Part shown: piece by piece, positions 11,030-22,561 of the stretch
Layout: the number at the start of each line of letters is the position of its first letter
How positions within the stretch are numbered: the first letter of the stretch is position 1
Assembly (NCBI GenBank): GCA_029532415.1
Contig: JAQOTA010000015.1
Coordinates: 1,488,001-1,552,000, forward strand
Direction: 5' to 3'
Source of the DNA: Marasmius tenuissimus
Taxonomy: Eukaryota > Basidiomycota > Agaricomycetes > Agaricales > Marasmiaceae
DNA: 64,000 bases
Translations under genes and position numbers: made by a program
Notes under the pieces: model-generated
Databases searched by the model: none
Told to the model about the DNA's origin: nothing
Seen by the model: the letters and a program-made list of their open reading frames with translations, nothing else

Positions 11030-13696
11030 TCAAGCAGGAGCATCAACTTCCATGGGATGGTGCATCACCGCACCAATAGGTTGTTGTTGGTCAACTTCCA
11101 TGATATCATCTGGATTTCCCCGCTCTCGTTTCGCCTTATACGCCTCCATCTGAGTCCGAGCTATCTCGTCTGCAGTCTCAACCATTTTCTTCCTCGTCGC
11201 CTTGTAACTGACGGGATCCACTGAGTTCTTATAGCCAGGTGCGAGCCCTTCCAATGCCCAAAGAACATCCCACTTCCCCATCCCTTCATTATCCAAGCTA
11301 CCTGCCGCAGCGTCTACCGGAATCGGGCTATGCGCACTCTGTGAGGCCTCCGAGATGTACTCGTCCAGCAGTGGGTGTGACAGTATACCGGGGTAATATC
11401 GCCCGCTTATCATAGTCAGAGAGAAGACCGCCTCATATCCCTCGTCGAGAATCGGTCGGAATTTGTATCCTTTGGGGGCATCTGGCATCAAGTAGGGATC
11501 CAGGGGTTGAGAGAGGTTTCCTCCCTTCGTCGTAGCCAAGTCCTGCGACTGTGGGGGTGTACTGGCATTGCTTCCAGCACCTCTCCTCTTTCGAGGCGTT
11601 GTAGTTGGAGGAAGACCCTGTTGACTGAGGATGTTTGAAGACGTCGCTTCTATCGGAACAGCCGGGTCAGGATTAGGCAGAGCGTTTGGCTTTAACGGGG
11701 ATGGTTGTGATGATAGTGGCTGAGGGACTACATCGGTAGCGTTTGGCAAAAGCTCCAGGTCCACAGCTCCAAACAAAGAGGGTGGAGGTGCCGGTGTGGA
11801 ACCAATCCCATTGACGTGGATACCTCCCTGATCAGCCTCCACCCAATCCTCGTCCGCAAGTTCGTAAAGCATCCCCGCGGCCCGGCATTCCTTCTTCTTC
11901 CTTCCATCTTCAGAGGTTGGGACTTCAACTACACGCAGAGCGTTTAGCCTCATGAAGACTCCCCTCGACTGCGCACCAGCTCCCTCTTCCGGAAACCCGT
12001 TGTCCTTGCATATCTCCCGTCCTCTCTTGCTAACCTTAGCAGGCGCAAGAATGTGAGGTGCCCCATCCGGAGCTAACGCACTTCGCGGAAGTTTGATTCT
12101 CACCCAATCGTCTTCCCATATACGTTCCGATCCCCACCAGAGGCCCTGACAACGAGTTTCCGTGATGGTATGAGAGGGCCCTGTATCTGGGTTGAGTGGA
12201 TTGGGTACGCCCAGAACTTGATTTGATAATCGAGTCAAGGTAGCGGGGGACGTGGCGCGTGAGGCTGATATGTTTGCCTCGCGATTGGATAGTGGGTGGG
12301 GAAGCTTGAGGGCTCCGTTCATAGCCGCCGCATTAGAGGTGCTGGCGGAGGAGATGACATCCTGCAAAGTGGGAACTGAGGGTCCGGGTTGGGAGGACGA
12401 TGGTGAGGAGGATTGCGGTATTGTGTACCTAAATCGCCAGTCGTCTGTCAAGCCCCATAGCTGGGTAATTTGTGCCGCGATCTGGACTGCAAGCGCGAAT
12501 GGACCTGCAGCATCTTCAAAAGTAACGTGCCGTAGATTCGAGCCGCTCGGATCATGTAGCATATCCGGGCATGGATTGAACTGTGAGGAGCTGTTTCGAT
12601 CTACATTGAGCGCAGAAGAGGGTACCCCTTCGATAGCTCGAAGTAAAGGCGAAGGCAAGTGGTATGCTTGATACGGCAATACCTGTTCGTCATCAACCTT
12701 CCAAGCACAAGACACGGCAAGGAGCCGGACTTTGTAAACGGTGTACTGCAGAATATCCCATGGCTCGTCTTTTTTGGTCCCAGAGGAGTCCGGCCGGTTT
12801 CGGGCCACAGGCTTGACGTTCATTTCCTCGACCAATCCCGGCCAGAATCGGATTGAAGTTCCGTTCGGCCCTGGAATGGGCGTTTTTAGCGCGCACCACA
12901 CCACCTCATCGTCTCTGCACCATCTTTTCAGCTTCATACCCGTCCTTGAATGGACAGCCCGAATGTCGGAGTTCCGATTGATCACTTGTGTGTGGAGAGG
13001 GTCGATATGAGCCGATCGGCTCAGTGGCTTTGGCGCCTTCTGCACAGAAGCATAGATACCAGCTTGGTCTTTGGGAGGTTTGGGGGGGCGTCGAGGAGGG
13101 TGTGGTGATGCTGAAACTTGCGACGCGATGTAGCTTGGGGTCTCTATTATACCTTCATTACCCATGTCGAAAGTGACCTCCCTTTGTGGCCTCTTTGCGC
13201 AGTATTTGCATTCACAATTTGCAGGGTTCATAGTTGGGTCGGTGAACAACCATCGAGCGTGAGGGATGAACTCGTTTGGGGATCGAAATTTACCGACAAA
13301 TCTCGAGCCAAAGAGGTAGGGATCTTGTCTCGGGGAATCTTTAGCGCCCTTATTGTGGCAATAGAAACGATAGCCAGATGGCCAATCCGCCAGCACGTAT
13401 GTGGGCCCCTCTGAGAAACATAGTTAACAGCAGAAACCGGAACAGGCGATGAAGGTAGAAACGCACGACGTACCAGGCCAACTCAGAGCTTTTGCCACTG
13501 CTGCTCCAATTTCGCAACGCCATTTAATGCACAAAGGATGGTCCAAGTCCAAGTGTTGCATCCAGTTCACGTTTCCGCTCTCCACCACGCATTCCGTGTT
13601 TTTTGGCCATCTTGAGGAGTTTCCATCTGAACGTTCGAAGATTTTGTAGGTAGGATTGGCAGGAAGTTCGTGTTTCGTGGATGATACCCTGCCCAT
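11030..13696 (-). CDS. CLR2: Transcription-silencing protein Clr2 (SHREC subunit)
   Basis: In fission yeast Clr2 is a subunit of SHREC, the Snf2/HDAC complex that silences heterochromatin. The short first exon (start ATG 13696) carries the N-terminal domain: RWPKNTECVVESGNVNWMQH...DHPLCIKWRCEIGAAVAKAL. After one intron, a long single exon continues GPTYVLADWPSGYRFYCHNK, then FTDPTMNPANCECKYC, a BAH-like central part (MKLKRWCRDDEVVWCAL...RFWPGLVEEM; YKVRLLAVS) and a C-terminal domain (GLWWGSERIWEDDWVRIKLP; VFMRLNALRVVEVP; YKFRPILDEGYEAVFSLTMISGRYYPGI). Total length is about 850 residues. An additional 5' exon is possible because the frame stays open above 13696. Confidence is high for the family, lower for the start. 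Confidence 0.85.
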
Positions 13697-14144
13697 TGTA
13701 CCGGGAGTAGAATCACGACAAGAATGTGGACGTGGGCAAGAACTTGTACGCGAGGGTGCGTCAGAAGCGCTCAACCTGGGTGGAGGTTACATTTTTGGAT
13801 AGATGTTCCCACGTCCAGCCCTATAAACGCGAGAAATTTTCCTCGCCTTCTCACATCACTGCCTTGCTTATCTACGCCTTACACTTCTTCAATGAACTTT
13901 TGGTGTGTTAGGACGTTAAACTACTTGGCTATATCAATCTTCTCGCCCCGCAGAACGCCTACTGTTATGTTTTCCTTTCTGTCGGCGCTTTGAAGGGGCG
14001 GGACACGTTTTATCCTCGTACTTTTTTCTTCACGTTTCCTACCCATAAAAATATATCGCCTTCACTTCTTGCAAGTCCGGGGGTAATAATGAAAATCCTG
14101 GAAGTGAATACAAGAGCAGATACAGTGTGTAGCTGAGTGACTAT
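13697..14144. other. Intergenic region between SDA1 and Clr2
   Basis: These 448 bp separate two minus-strand genes and should hold the Clr2 promoter and the SDA1 3' UTR. An AT-rich block (ATAAAAATATAT near 14045-14056) is the only notable composition feature. A further Clr2 leader exon could lie near 13770-13860, but I cannot place one confidently. Confidence 0.4.
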
Positions 14145-16756
14145 CTACTTGCGAGATTTCTTCGCTCTGTCTATATGATCCCTCAACTTTTGTTGTTTCT
14201 GCCGTAGTGAAGCTTTTTTCTTTCCCCGTACTGCCCCACTGCTCAGAATCATCATGATTGGCTTGTTCTTCGCCTTTTCACGATTGGTTGTGCTGCTCGG
14301 CGCCTCCTTCGTCTTCTTGCCCTTCCTCGATCCGAACTTCTCGCGTCCCTCACGGCCCTTCTGTATGGACGCCATCCTCTCTTCGTAATCTGCCTTCGCT
14401 TTCTTTCGAGGACCAAGAATGTCGTCTTCAGAAATAAACGTATTCGCAGAGTCAGCAGCTTGGTGGCTCTTGTTTGCTTCTAAAGCCGCAAGTTTCCGCT
14501 TGGCTCTGCTTCCTCCACCAGATTCAACTGCTTTTGTAGCAGCTTGTATCCGAAGATCGTTCAGAAGTGCGAAGTCAGCGGGCGTTAGGATCTGGCGCAA
14601 GTGTGAGAATGAGTTCCTGACTGAGCTCAACTGGAGTGTGAGGACGGACCTTGGTAGTCGCCAGCGTTGATATCTTCGCTTCTTCCGGTTCAGCTTTCTC
14701 TCCCTCTTCCTGTCCCTCTTTCTCCTTCTCATCGTCACTGTCACTGACGTCGAAGTACTCTTGGTCACTGTCTTCGACATTGATCCAGTCTTCCGAACCG
14801 TCAGAATCTTCTGAGGAATCGGATTCAGCGTCCCACCCGTTCCATGCTGCTTCTTCATCCATTTCTTCGACGTTGTCTTCTTCGCGAAGTTTCTGGAGAT
14901 GGTCTTCCAACAACTGTTTGAAAGGAATATGGTGGTGAGAGACCGGCAAAGCAGGATAGGTTAGTCAACGCACCGAGAGCCCCTCGATGTCGACAGCAGC
15001 AACAGCAGAATGGCCGAAAGGCAAAGGTTTGTGGCTTCCGCTGGTCATTCCCATTGCAGCTTCTTTGCCCTATAGATACGTGAGCACGTTACTTCAAAGA
15101 AAGATAAGGTCCTATTCCATACCCGTTCACGTTTCTTCAGCATACCGGGATTGACCTCTCGATAGAGTTGTAGCAACCCTCTAGCTGCCGCCGTCACCGC
15201 CTTGTCCTTACTCTTCCTATATTCGATCAAATCTCCAAGCATATCTTCTTCTATAGCCCAAGGTTGTCGTCTGCACACTTCTCGAATGGCGTTTATGCCA
15301 GCAGCGATAACCTCGCTTGCCACACCAGGATGGACAAACTCATTCGCGATTTTGCGTATCACGGGAGTGAGCGCGTCCGGGGGTGTCAAGTCGTGTACAG
15401 ATTGCGCCAGAGACACAAGGATAGCCGGTACGCGTAACTGGTGGTACGTGAGGTATTTGAGGATGTATGTGTAGAAACTCAGCACGCATAGGTTATGTGC
15501 GCCCATGACGCGAGAGACCAATTGCATCATGAGGATCTTATGATCGAGCGTAAAGCGCTTGTCGTGTCGGTTGAGGATGTCGAAGAGCTTCTCGGCGAAT
15601 GTCTGAGGGTCGTTAAGTAGCTGCAAGGCTGGGAAATTGGGTTGTGCGCCGTCTTTACTGCCGTGCTTTTTCTTTAGACTGATCAGAACGCGTAAACCGC
15701 TAGTTAAAAGAGCGATCGCACACCTTTTTCGCAGCGTTGAGCTTTTTCTGAAGTTTTTTATCTCCACTACGAGTTTTTTTATTGACTTCTCGGCGGTGGT
15801 GCAAAGACTTGACATCGACCTCCTGTGACAACGATGAGTTGCGGCTGTTAACCACATTCGAGCATATAACGAACCTCGTCCTCGTCATCGCTGTCCTCCT
15901 GTTCATCTTCGCTCCCCAAAAAGAAGTGCATCGATGCGCTTTGGACTTTTACTGTGGGATGGAGACATCCTAACGCGACGATTGACACCGGTTTTGCATC
16001 GTTCCTGTTTGCATGTTGAAGATCGGTGATGGTGTGACTCAAAGATCGACGCACCAAATACCCTTTCTCCAGAGTTCTTTGGTAAGAATGACCGCCCACA
16101 TCGCATCCTCCCCGTGGCCTGTACCCTTTCCATCACTAGCAAGCTCCTTCGCCTTTCCCTTGTCTCCAAAGTTTTGATCTCCAAGCCCCCTTTCAACCAT
16201 TCCAAACATCATGGCTTGTATCGAGCGGTTGAGTTTGTGATTTTTGCTTTTCATGTTGGCGGTACGAATGTCGGTCAGGATCGTTTTTCGAATCAATGAA
16301 CGCAGTGCTGGAGATGTTGTACGAGGAAGAAGGGGAAACAGGCATTTCAAGAGACTAAACGTTCAGAAGAATCAGAGAAGGGTTGGAAGATGAGGACAAC
16401 AGGTCTACTCACTCGATTGAAGTCGTTACTCCCTTGTTTCGAAGCATGACAAGAGTTTGGATGAGGGCCTTTCTAGTGTCTGGGTAGAGTACACCATAGC
16501 TTTCCATAAGAATAGAGGAAATATGTGAGGGAAATTCGCTTGTTTCCTTTGGATAGCAGGTTGCTACCTGAGCAATGAAAGCTACGAGTTCTCTGAACTG
16601 GGCCGTATGTTCATCGGGATTGAGATGGAAAATTTGTCGAATGCTATTGTAGTGGTTCCATTGTTGTAGAAATTCCTCTTTGTACCCTGCAGGATCTCTT
16701 TTGATGAGATTCTGGAGCTGGGGGAGATTGGCGGTGAGGAGAATGCCTCTGGGCAT
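14145..16756 (-). CDS. SDA1: SDA1, nucleolar 60S ribosome-assembly protein
   Basis: SDA1 is an essential nucleolar protein needed for maturation and export of pre-60S subunits. The multi-exon minus-strand gene starts MPRGILLTANLPQLQNLIKR, then DPAGYKEEFLQQWNHYNSI and the N-terminal NUC130-type domain. It continues with GDKKLQKKLNAAKK joined to KKHGSKDGAQPNFPALQLL, HKILMMQLVSRVMGAHNLCV and FVHPGVASEVIAAGINAIRE, an acidic stretch (SDSSEDSDGSEDW), ILTPADFALLNDLRIQ and a lysine-rich tail (LRQKQQKLRDHIDRAKKSRK). The last intron removes about 58 nt between ATTK and ILTPADFA; one upstream intron uses acceptor TAAAG. Length is near the usual 690-750 aa. An upstream coding exon cannot be excluded. Confidence 0.92.
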
Positions 16757-17324
16757 GGATGTTCTGTGCAAGAAGCGCTGGATATTTTTTCCAGTCGGAC
16801 TCGTTGATCGGGCATCGCGGACCGGGCTTCCCCAGTGCCAGGATCAACATTCAGCGCCACCAGGCTGCACTTAGTATGCAGCAACTTCCGTTCGCATTTG
16901 GACGCGGAGTGCGAAGCTCATCCTACCTGACCCGCTCTCAAGCTCTCGGGTGTCAGCTCGTATGGTTCTATGCTCCAGACATTATAAATGATACGCCCAT
17001 CTGCACTCCGAGCACTGGATATATATTCTTATAGAGTCCGCTCTACTGGGTCGGTCTTCGGAATGGACGGGAGCGTCATTTTGGTCGCCTGCGGTTTGAT
17101 AGACATAGAATGCTTATAGGGGGCCAGGTAACTCTGAACTTCAGTCGGAAAATCGGAAGGTAAGCCAAAGCTAGCGGGAAATATTTCGAAGCGTGTAATC
17201 AACTGATATCGTACAGCAAAGAACAGAGCATAATGCAGGAATCGTGTCAAGCGCGTAAGGTGCTTTAGTATATTCGTCGGGATTGAGTAAGAGAAAAGGG
17301 TAAAATTGTGTAAGGAGGTCGATT
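16757..17324. other. Intergenic region between MARVEL gene and SDA1
   Basis: This is the promoter side of SDA1 and the 3' side of the MARVEL gene. A minus-strand open frame at 17029-17250 (ending KMTLPSIPKTDPVERTL) has ordinary-looking codons but starts without ATG and matches nothing I know, so it is not annotated as a gene. Confidence 0.35.
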
Positions 17325-18132
17325 TTAAACCATTTTCATAGTACCCGGAGCCTTGGCAGTTCCATAGTACGATACGTGAGCCCTGGGTCTGAGTTCGACC
17401 TTATGAAGGAAGCTGCCGACTAACAATAGCACTAGGATACCCCCTATAATCGAAGGCGATGAGTCGGACCGCAGAAAGGCTCGATAACGCGCTTGACTCA
17501 CATTCAGCCCAACAGAAGCCGTGGAGTGCAGTGAGAAGACCGCACTCGCTGCGGTATGGGCGCCAGTTCTCGGGGAACCATTCGATGGGGTCGTTGGTGC
17601 AATGGAATGCTCCGAATCGAGCGCGACTGAGCTCTGACCATAGGACACCAGCAGCAGTTCCCCAGAAGACGGCATTCATGAATGTGACGAACATTGAAAC
17701 TGACGAATAATTAGTCGTGTTTTGCTCGAATGTGGACGCGCTCGAACTTACCACCCATGGATATAAAAGGATGGGCGATCAACCACAAGAAGGTGAAGAT
17801 GCAATTGAACAGTATGAGACCCAGGACGTGTTTGTACTTCATGGTGGGGTAGTTGGTGTAGCCCTCACCGTAGTGGTGAAGTTCCCATGAGTCGATACCC
17901 AACGCAACAGCCGCTGACATGTCGATGAGCATGTGGCTTTCTGTGAAGTTTGGCCAACACTCACCGAACGCAAATATGAGCACGAAAGTGGAGGCGTAGA
18001 TGACCTTCGCCACGGGGAAGGGACCTCGAGGGGCGGTCTCCTTCTCTTTCTCTCCTAAAATTGCTGAATTGAGTGCGAGCGGTCTGAAAGAAACGGTTGA
18101 GGACAAGAACCTTTTGACCTGAAGTTGAACAT
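17325..18132 (-). CDS. Small four-helix MARVEL-type membrane protein
   Basis: Splicing gives a protein with four hydrophobic helices: KVIYASTFVLIFAFG; HVLGLILFNCIFTFLWLIAH; MFVTFMNAVFWGTAAGVLW; and GILVLLLVGSFLHKVEL after the last intron. A cysteine-bearing loop lies between helices 3 and 4, and the cytosolic tail is short (YYGTAKAPGTMKMV). This layout fits fungal MARVEL proteins, which sit in plasma-membrane or vesicle membranes; their function is generally unknown. The N-terminus is uncertain: ATG 18132 followed by a 35-nt intron gives MFNFRPLALNSAIL, which resembles family starts, but 35 nt is very short. The family call is moderate; helices and exon joins are clear. Confidence 0.7.
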
Positions 18133-18997
18133 GGGGTAACACGGAAGGGAGACTGGGGGGCGTCCAAGGCGTTCTCTTTGCTTATATAGAGGTTCGGAAA
18201 CCTGGCCGTGAGGACCTGGATAACGATCACTAGGACAGGCCATTGCAAAGATACATTCCTGCGACCTGTCCCACCGGAGTAGACGCTGAAAGAGGCTGAC
18301 ATACCGATCATCCTCCCAGAGTGAAGGAAACACCGGGTTTTCAAACCAACTATTGATTCACCTCCATTTAACGGCCGATTGGAGATGTCATAGAACAAAA
18401 CCCGAGTCCGGTTGACAGAGACTTGAACGCAACGGTTCGGCCCGAGGCGGGGTTTCGCAGGTCTTTGAAGAAACACAGACTCTGAGTTCGTGGCTCTCTG
18501 GAATGATAACTACGTGCAACTCGCGAGCGGGTTCAAAGTTGATCCGTTCCCGTCTTCCTGTTGATCGAACTTGTTGCTGTCGGATCGGCCGTTGACCAGA
18601 GTACACCTTCATGGTTCGTTGATGAGTCCAGCCTATTCATAGCATCTTCAACTAATAGCTATTGCTCGTTGTTGAGGCCGTCGGCTGTGGGGAAGCAAGT
18701 CGAAGACCTTTCAGACATTTATAAGCAAAGTAGTCATGCACGAAAGAGAGTGCCACCTTTGCGACCATCGTCCAAAGTCTCCGAGTTGCATAAAGTCTGT
18801 CTGGTGGCTCGTGGCAAGGTTGTGGTCGAGGGAGTTAAGCGGTGTTAGGGTTAGGGCCGTGGCAGAATGGCCTGCCGCTTGGGCCCTCTGGTCTGTTTCC
18901 CGTAATTAATGTTCGGACGAGGCTGGCCCGAGGCACCAGGTGCAGCATGAATTCGCTCTTAGAGCTCTACCTCCACCATTGAACTCCAGGAATTGCC
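18133..18997. other. Intergenic region, no gene supported
   Basis: This 865-bp gap lies between the divergent MARVEL and F-box genes. A 171-codon minus-strand open frame (17961-18476) overlaps the MARVEL exon in another frame and lacks family features. Two tandem TTAGGG units occur at 18845-18856. Nothing else was recognised; it probably contains both promoters. Confidence 0.4.
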
Positions 18998-20273
18998 ATG
19001 TTCAATCGAACAGGTTCCCGGCTTCCCCAAGAACTCATCGACAGCATAATTGACTTTAGTCGTGGCTCAGTCCGCGATCTCAAATCTCTATCTCTCATCG
19101 GACGACCATGGCTCCTTAGATCTCGAAAGCATCTTTTCCACGCGCTACGGCTTGACGGTACCTACAAGGGCGACATCATCACAGAGGCAACTAGCTCTTT
19201 GCAGGCCGTCCTACCGCTAGTTCGCCATCTCACTCTGGAATCATCGATACCCAACAGACCATTTCGGCTCTCAGAAGTGGTACTGGCTTCAATAGGACAA
19301 TTATTCCCGAACCTTTTTCATCTTACGTTGCACGGGGTATTCGTTGAGGAGGGAGGAGTCGATTTTACATCACCCACACCAAGGGCTTGCCTCAGAAATT
19401 TGACTCTTGATAATGTCGCTTTTGAGGATCCATTGGCGATGCTACACGCACTCAGCAACCCTCTCTATTCACAACTCCATTCTCTCTCGGTGGATGAAAT
19501 CAGCTTCACCAGCAACAACCCCAGGTCTCCTTTTTACACGGCCTCCTTCCAGCAGCAGCAGACGCAGCTACAGGAACTCGTTCTCGGCAGTGTCAGAGCT
19601 CCAATTCTACGGGCGCTCTGGGGGTCTTCCAGTCCTTTCGACATGTCCTCGAGTCTGGAACGCGTTTCGCTTTGCAACCGGGTCTCATTCGACTGCGCGG
19701 ACGTTGCGTTGGGAAACAAAAAGTTGTGGTCAAACGTGACCCATCTCACATGCTGCGCCTGCCGAAGTGGGTTTTCGTCAAGTTCTTCTCACATCGCCCA
19801 TTCTGAAGTTCTCCTTCACAGTAAATGTTAAACTGTTCCCTGCCAGTATAACACACCTGACAATGACCTACAAAACTCTCGTTCGGCAAGGATCAGACTC
19901 ACGCCTATCTCACCTTATAAACACATCCCGGCAATTGCAGCGGCTGGTGCTTGTGTTCTACTGGCCTCATCGCACTGACTGTGGCAGGCTTAACAACATT
20001 ATGGCAGATTTCGACGAGGATCTATCGGAAATAGCCTATGCACGTCCAGTGGATATACACCTTCGCTTCGTGCTCAAGTCAGAGCACAGTGCAGACTTTG
20101 CACTCATGGAGAGACTCAAAGCAATGTTTCTGGGCTTGGATGATGCATTATGCTCGAGGCTGAAAGAGGAGAATATCCAAGAGAATCCTGCGCCTCTACC
20201 TATCGAGGTCAAAGAAATCAGTGACCAAGAGTATCGAGCGGATCTGCGCCTGGGATTAGGCTTTGAATATTGA
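18998..20273 (+). CDS. F-box-like protein with LRR-type C-terminus
   Basis: The N-terminus RLPQELIDSIIDFSRGSVRDLKSLSLIGRPWLLRSRKHLF (written here only as a family marker, residues about 8-48) is the degenerate F-box common in agaricomycetes, which recruits substrates to SCF ubiquitin ligases through Skp1. Spaced leucine repeats follow (VRHLTLES; NLFHLTLHG; LRNLTLDNV; LHSLSVDEI; LQELVLGSV; LERVSLCN), suggesting a substrate-binding LRR fold. One 55-nt intron (19767-19821) joins HLTCCACR to NVKLFPASITHLTM. Total length is about 405 residues; the stop is TGA at 20271-20273. A CAG run encodes a short Gln tract (QQQQTQLQ). The substrate is unknown; such genes are numerous and fast-evolving. Confidence 0.75.
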
Positions 20274-20482
20274 ATTTGGTGAGTGTCCTTGATGGGTATC
20301 TGTATGTACCGACTACATACAGAATTTTTCTTGAGCGTACAGTGTGGATATTGTACTTTGTAGCAGAAGGGTTGTATTGTGTACATGGCTATCGTCCTGA
20401 TGTAGGTACGTCCGTCTTGAGATATGTAAATGTACATATATTGGTACACGGGAACACACGTCCGTGATGATGTCCGTCAACT

Positions 20483-21925
20483 TCAACACCGACCGTGGCG
20501 ACAGTGATTACCCGAAATCGCACCTCGTATGGGAGCTTTTCCAGGACGCGGAGGTGTTACCGTGATGACGCCACTCATTATAAGTTCACTATATGCCGGC
20601 GGGTCTGATCTGCTTTCGGGAGCACTGGCAGCCTCAGGGATCGCGGGTAATCCACCGTGGTGAGGAGAATGAGGAATCAACATCGCCGCGGTTGGATGGG
20701 AGCAACAGGTTGTATGCTCGGACGTACTGGCGAACGACGAGCCGGATTTCCTATGCGCAGATTCTGGGGACCTCGGAACTACTGAATATGGTTCTATGAT
20801 AGTAGAAAAGTGTCGGTAAGAGGCTGAAGACGGTCCGCCGGAGGCATATGGAAGGTTCTCAGCGTCAGCGCAGCCCTGTTTTTTCTTAAGTCTTTGGAGT
20901 ATGAAGTAGACCGACGTGATAAGTAGAAGTGCAGTCCCTCCTAGAATAACCCCGACTACCGCTCCAATGATTTTGATGGTGTTCTTAGCGTCCGATTTTG
21001 TGGATGGCTCCGAAGGAGATGGGGATGGGGATTGGGATGGAGTGCTCACGGACGTGGGTTTTGCGCTGTCTGTATCCTCAATAGTTAGATGCAAAATAGG
21101 CAGCTAGCATGGACGGGAGCAACATACCTGAGGTTGGGCCGAGACCTAAGGACTTGGCTTGATCAAGGTTGAACCGTTGATCGTTCCATAATGCAGCTAA
21201 AAACAGTGAGATCGTGTCCCCCCATTGGCAAAAAACAACGCTATTGCTTACGATCTTTTTTGGAATACGAAGGCAGACTCGCGTTATCTTTGATACTGTA
21301 CTCCGAGGGGAAGTACCTGGTGATTTTGGAATTTTTCGTCAGACTTGGAGGGCTGTCTACAAAAAAACACTGACGAGGTCCTGAGGTATCGGGAGCTGCA
21401 ATTGGCCTTCCATTGCGGCCATCTAGTTATTGATAGAATGAGCGCTCCACGCTTGAAATTTGGACTGCTCCACCCACGTTAAAATTGAGTCCTGGGCTGA
21501 ATCTTGACAAGCAGTACACATGCTCATTAGATTATATGCTGCCCACGAACTGTTCAAATATTCAAATATTTTAAGATGCCAGCAGCTAGAAAGCGGGATG
21601 AAATTCTACTGACCAGGTGCAAGCATTAGTTGACATTGGTCGTCTTTCAGCGACGGGGGCGTCATAGTGCCAACTCCCATTCACCAATTCAGATACCGAG
21701 AAATCTGGACGGGTGAGTTGGGTCGTGATACGTCGGGGACCATGAAGTTATAGACTCACTGTCTCCGAAGCAAGGTGAAAGCACCTTGGAAGCCAAATCG
21801 CACGGAGAGTGTCCATCACTGTTTGAGGCCCATTTGAATTCGACTCGACATGTCGCCTGTGGCTGGCTTTGAGCGAGTGCTATTGGCAGGAAACTACACA
21901 GAGCGAAGATGGGGAGGACTATCAT
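20483..21925 (-). CDS. Type I membrane protein: Cys-containing ectodomain, single TM, PY-motif tail
   Basis: The start at 21925 gives a clear signal peptide (MIVLPIFALCSFLPIALAQ). The ectodomain includes ATCRVEFKWAS, then (after introns) VNGSWHYDAP, NACTCSWAAYNLMSMCTACQ, WVEQSKFQAWS and AALWNDQRFNLDQAKSLGLG. A Ser/Pro-rich stalk, one TM helix (IIGAVVGVILGGTALLLI) and a basic stop-transfer (LQRLKKKQG) follow. The roughly 130-residue cytoplasmic tail contains SDPPAYSEL, a PPxY motif of the kind bound by Rsp5/NEDD4 WW domains. This layout is common in agaricomycete proteins of unknown function. About six exons are needed and the middle junctions (21370-21440) are uncertain. It could be a cell-wall sensor, but nothing proves that. 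Confidence 0.65.
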
Positions 21926-22561
21926 GGTGGAGGAGATCCGGCCTGTCTTCAGCTTTTTGTAGGCAGGCCTTGGGCACGACACGACGCTAACAGAGGAGAC
22001 GACCAGCAAAAGTGCATTTATACGCACCCATTGCAATGCACGTCGATTCTCTTAGCGCGGACGGTGCACTGGAAAGAAAGGCTCGGATGTCAAAGCTCCA
22101 CTGAACGCCCATGGCTAGCTGTGTGGTAGTAATGTTCTCCCCTCCGTGGGGGGCGACTTGGAGACTTCATGACTTTCGGGATGGGTACTAACCATCCGGG
22201 TTACTGTGTTCACAGCTTGGAACCGTCAGGACAGGCAAATTGCGTCCCTGAAACATGAAGCGGGGGAACAACGGCTTCTTCCTGCGCAACGACCAACACG
22301 GAAAAAAATATACAATTCCACTGGTCAAGTGAGTATCAGCAGTGCTTTCGCGGACAGAGGGATCGGGAATGAAGATGGGAAAATCGATCCGATCAGCATT
22401 CGTCCTGTCAAGGCACGCTGTCTTTCTAGTGGACAAGGGCATCCTTTTTTAGTTCTCTGGGAATCCGATAAGGTACTGAAGCATGTGCGTTGGTGTACGC
22501 ACTATATTGAAGTCGGAAGGGAACGGTTTAGTATCCGAACTGGCTCGACAGGTCGTCCTAA
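21926..22561. other. Intergenic region, no gene supported
   Basis: This 636-bp stretch holds the promoter of the type I membrane protein and the 3' end of RRP9. A 119-codon plus-strand open frame (22206-22565) lacks an ATG start and any recognisable motif. Confidence 0.4.

Noticed and set aside
17961..18476. 171-codon minus-strand open frame near the MARVEL gene
   Set aside because: It covers the MARVEL first exons in a different frame; the transmembrane helices and splice sites favour the other frame.
18845..18856. TTAGGGTTAGGG, telomere-like repeat
   Set aside because: Only two units in an ordinary intergenic region; far too short for an interstitial telomere and expected by chance.
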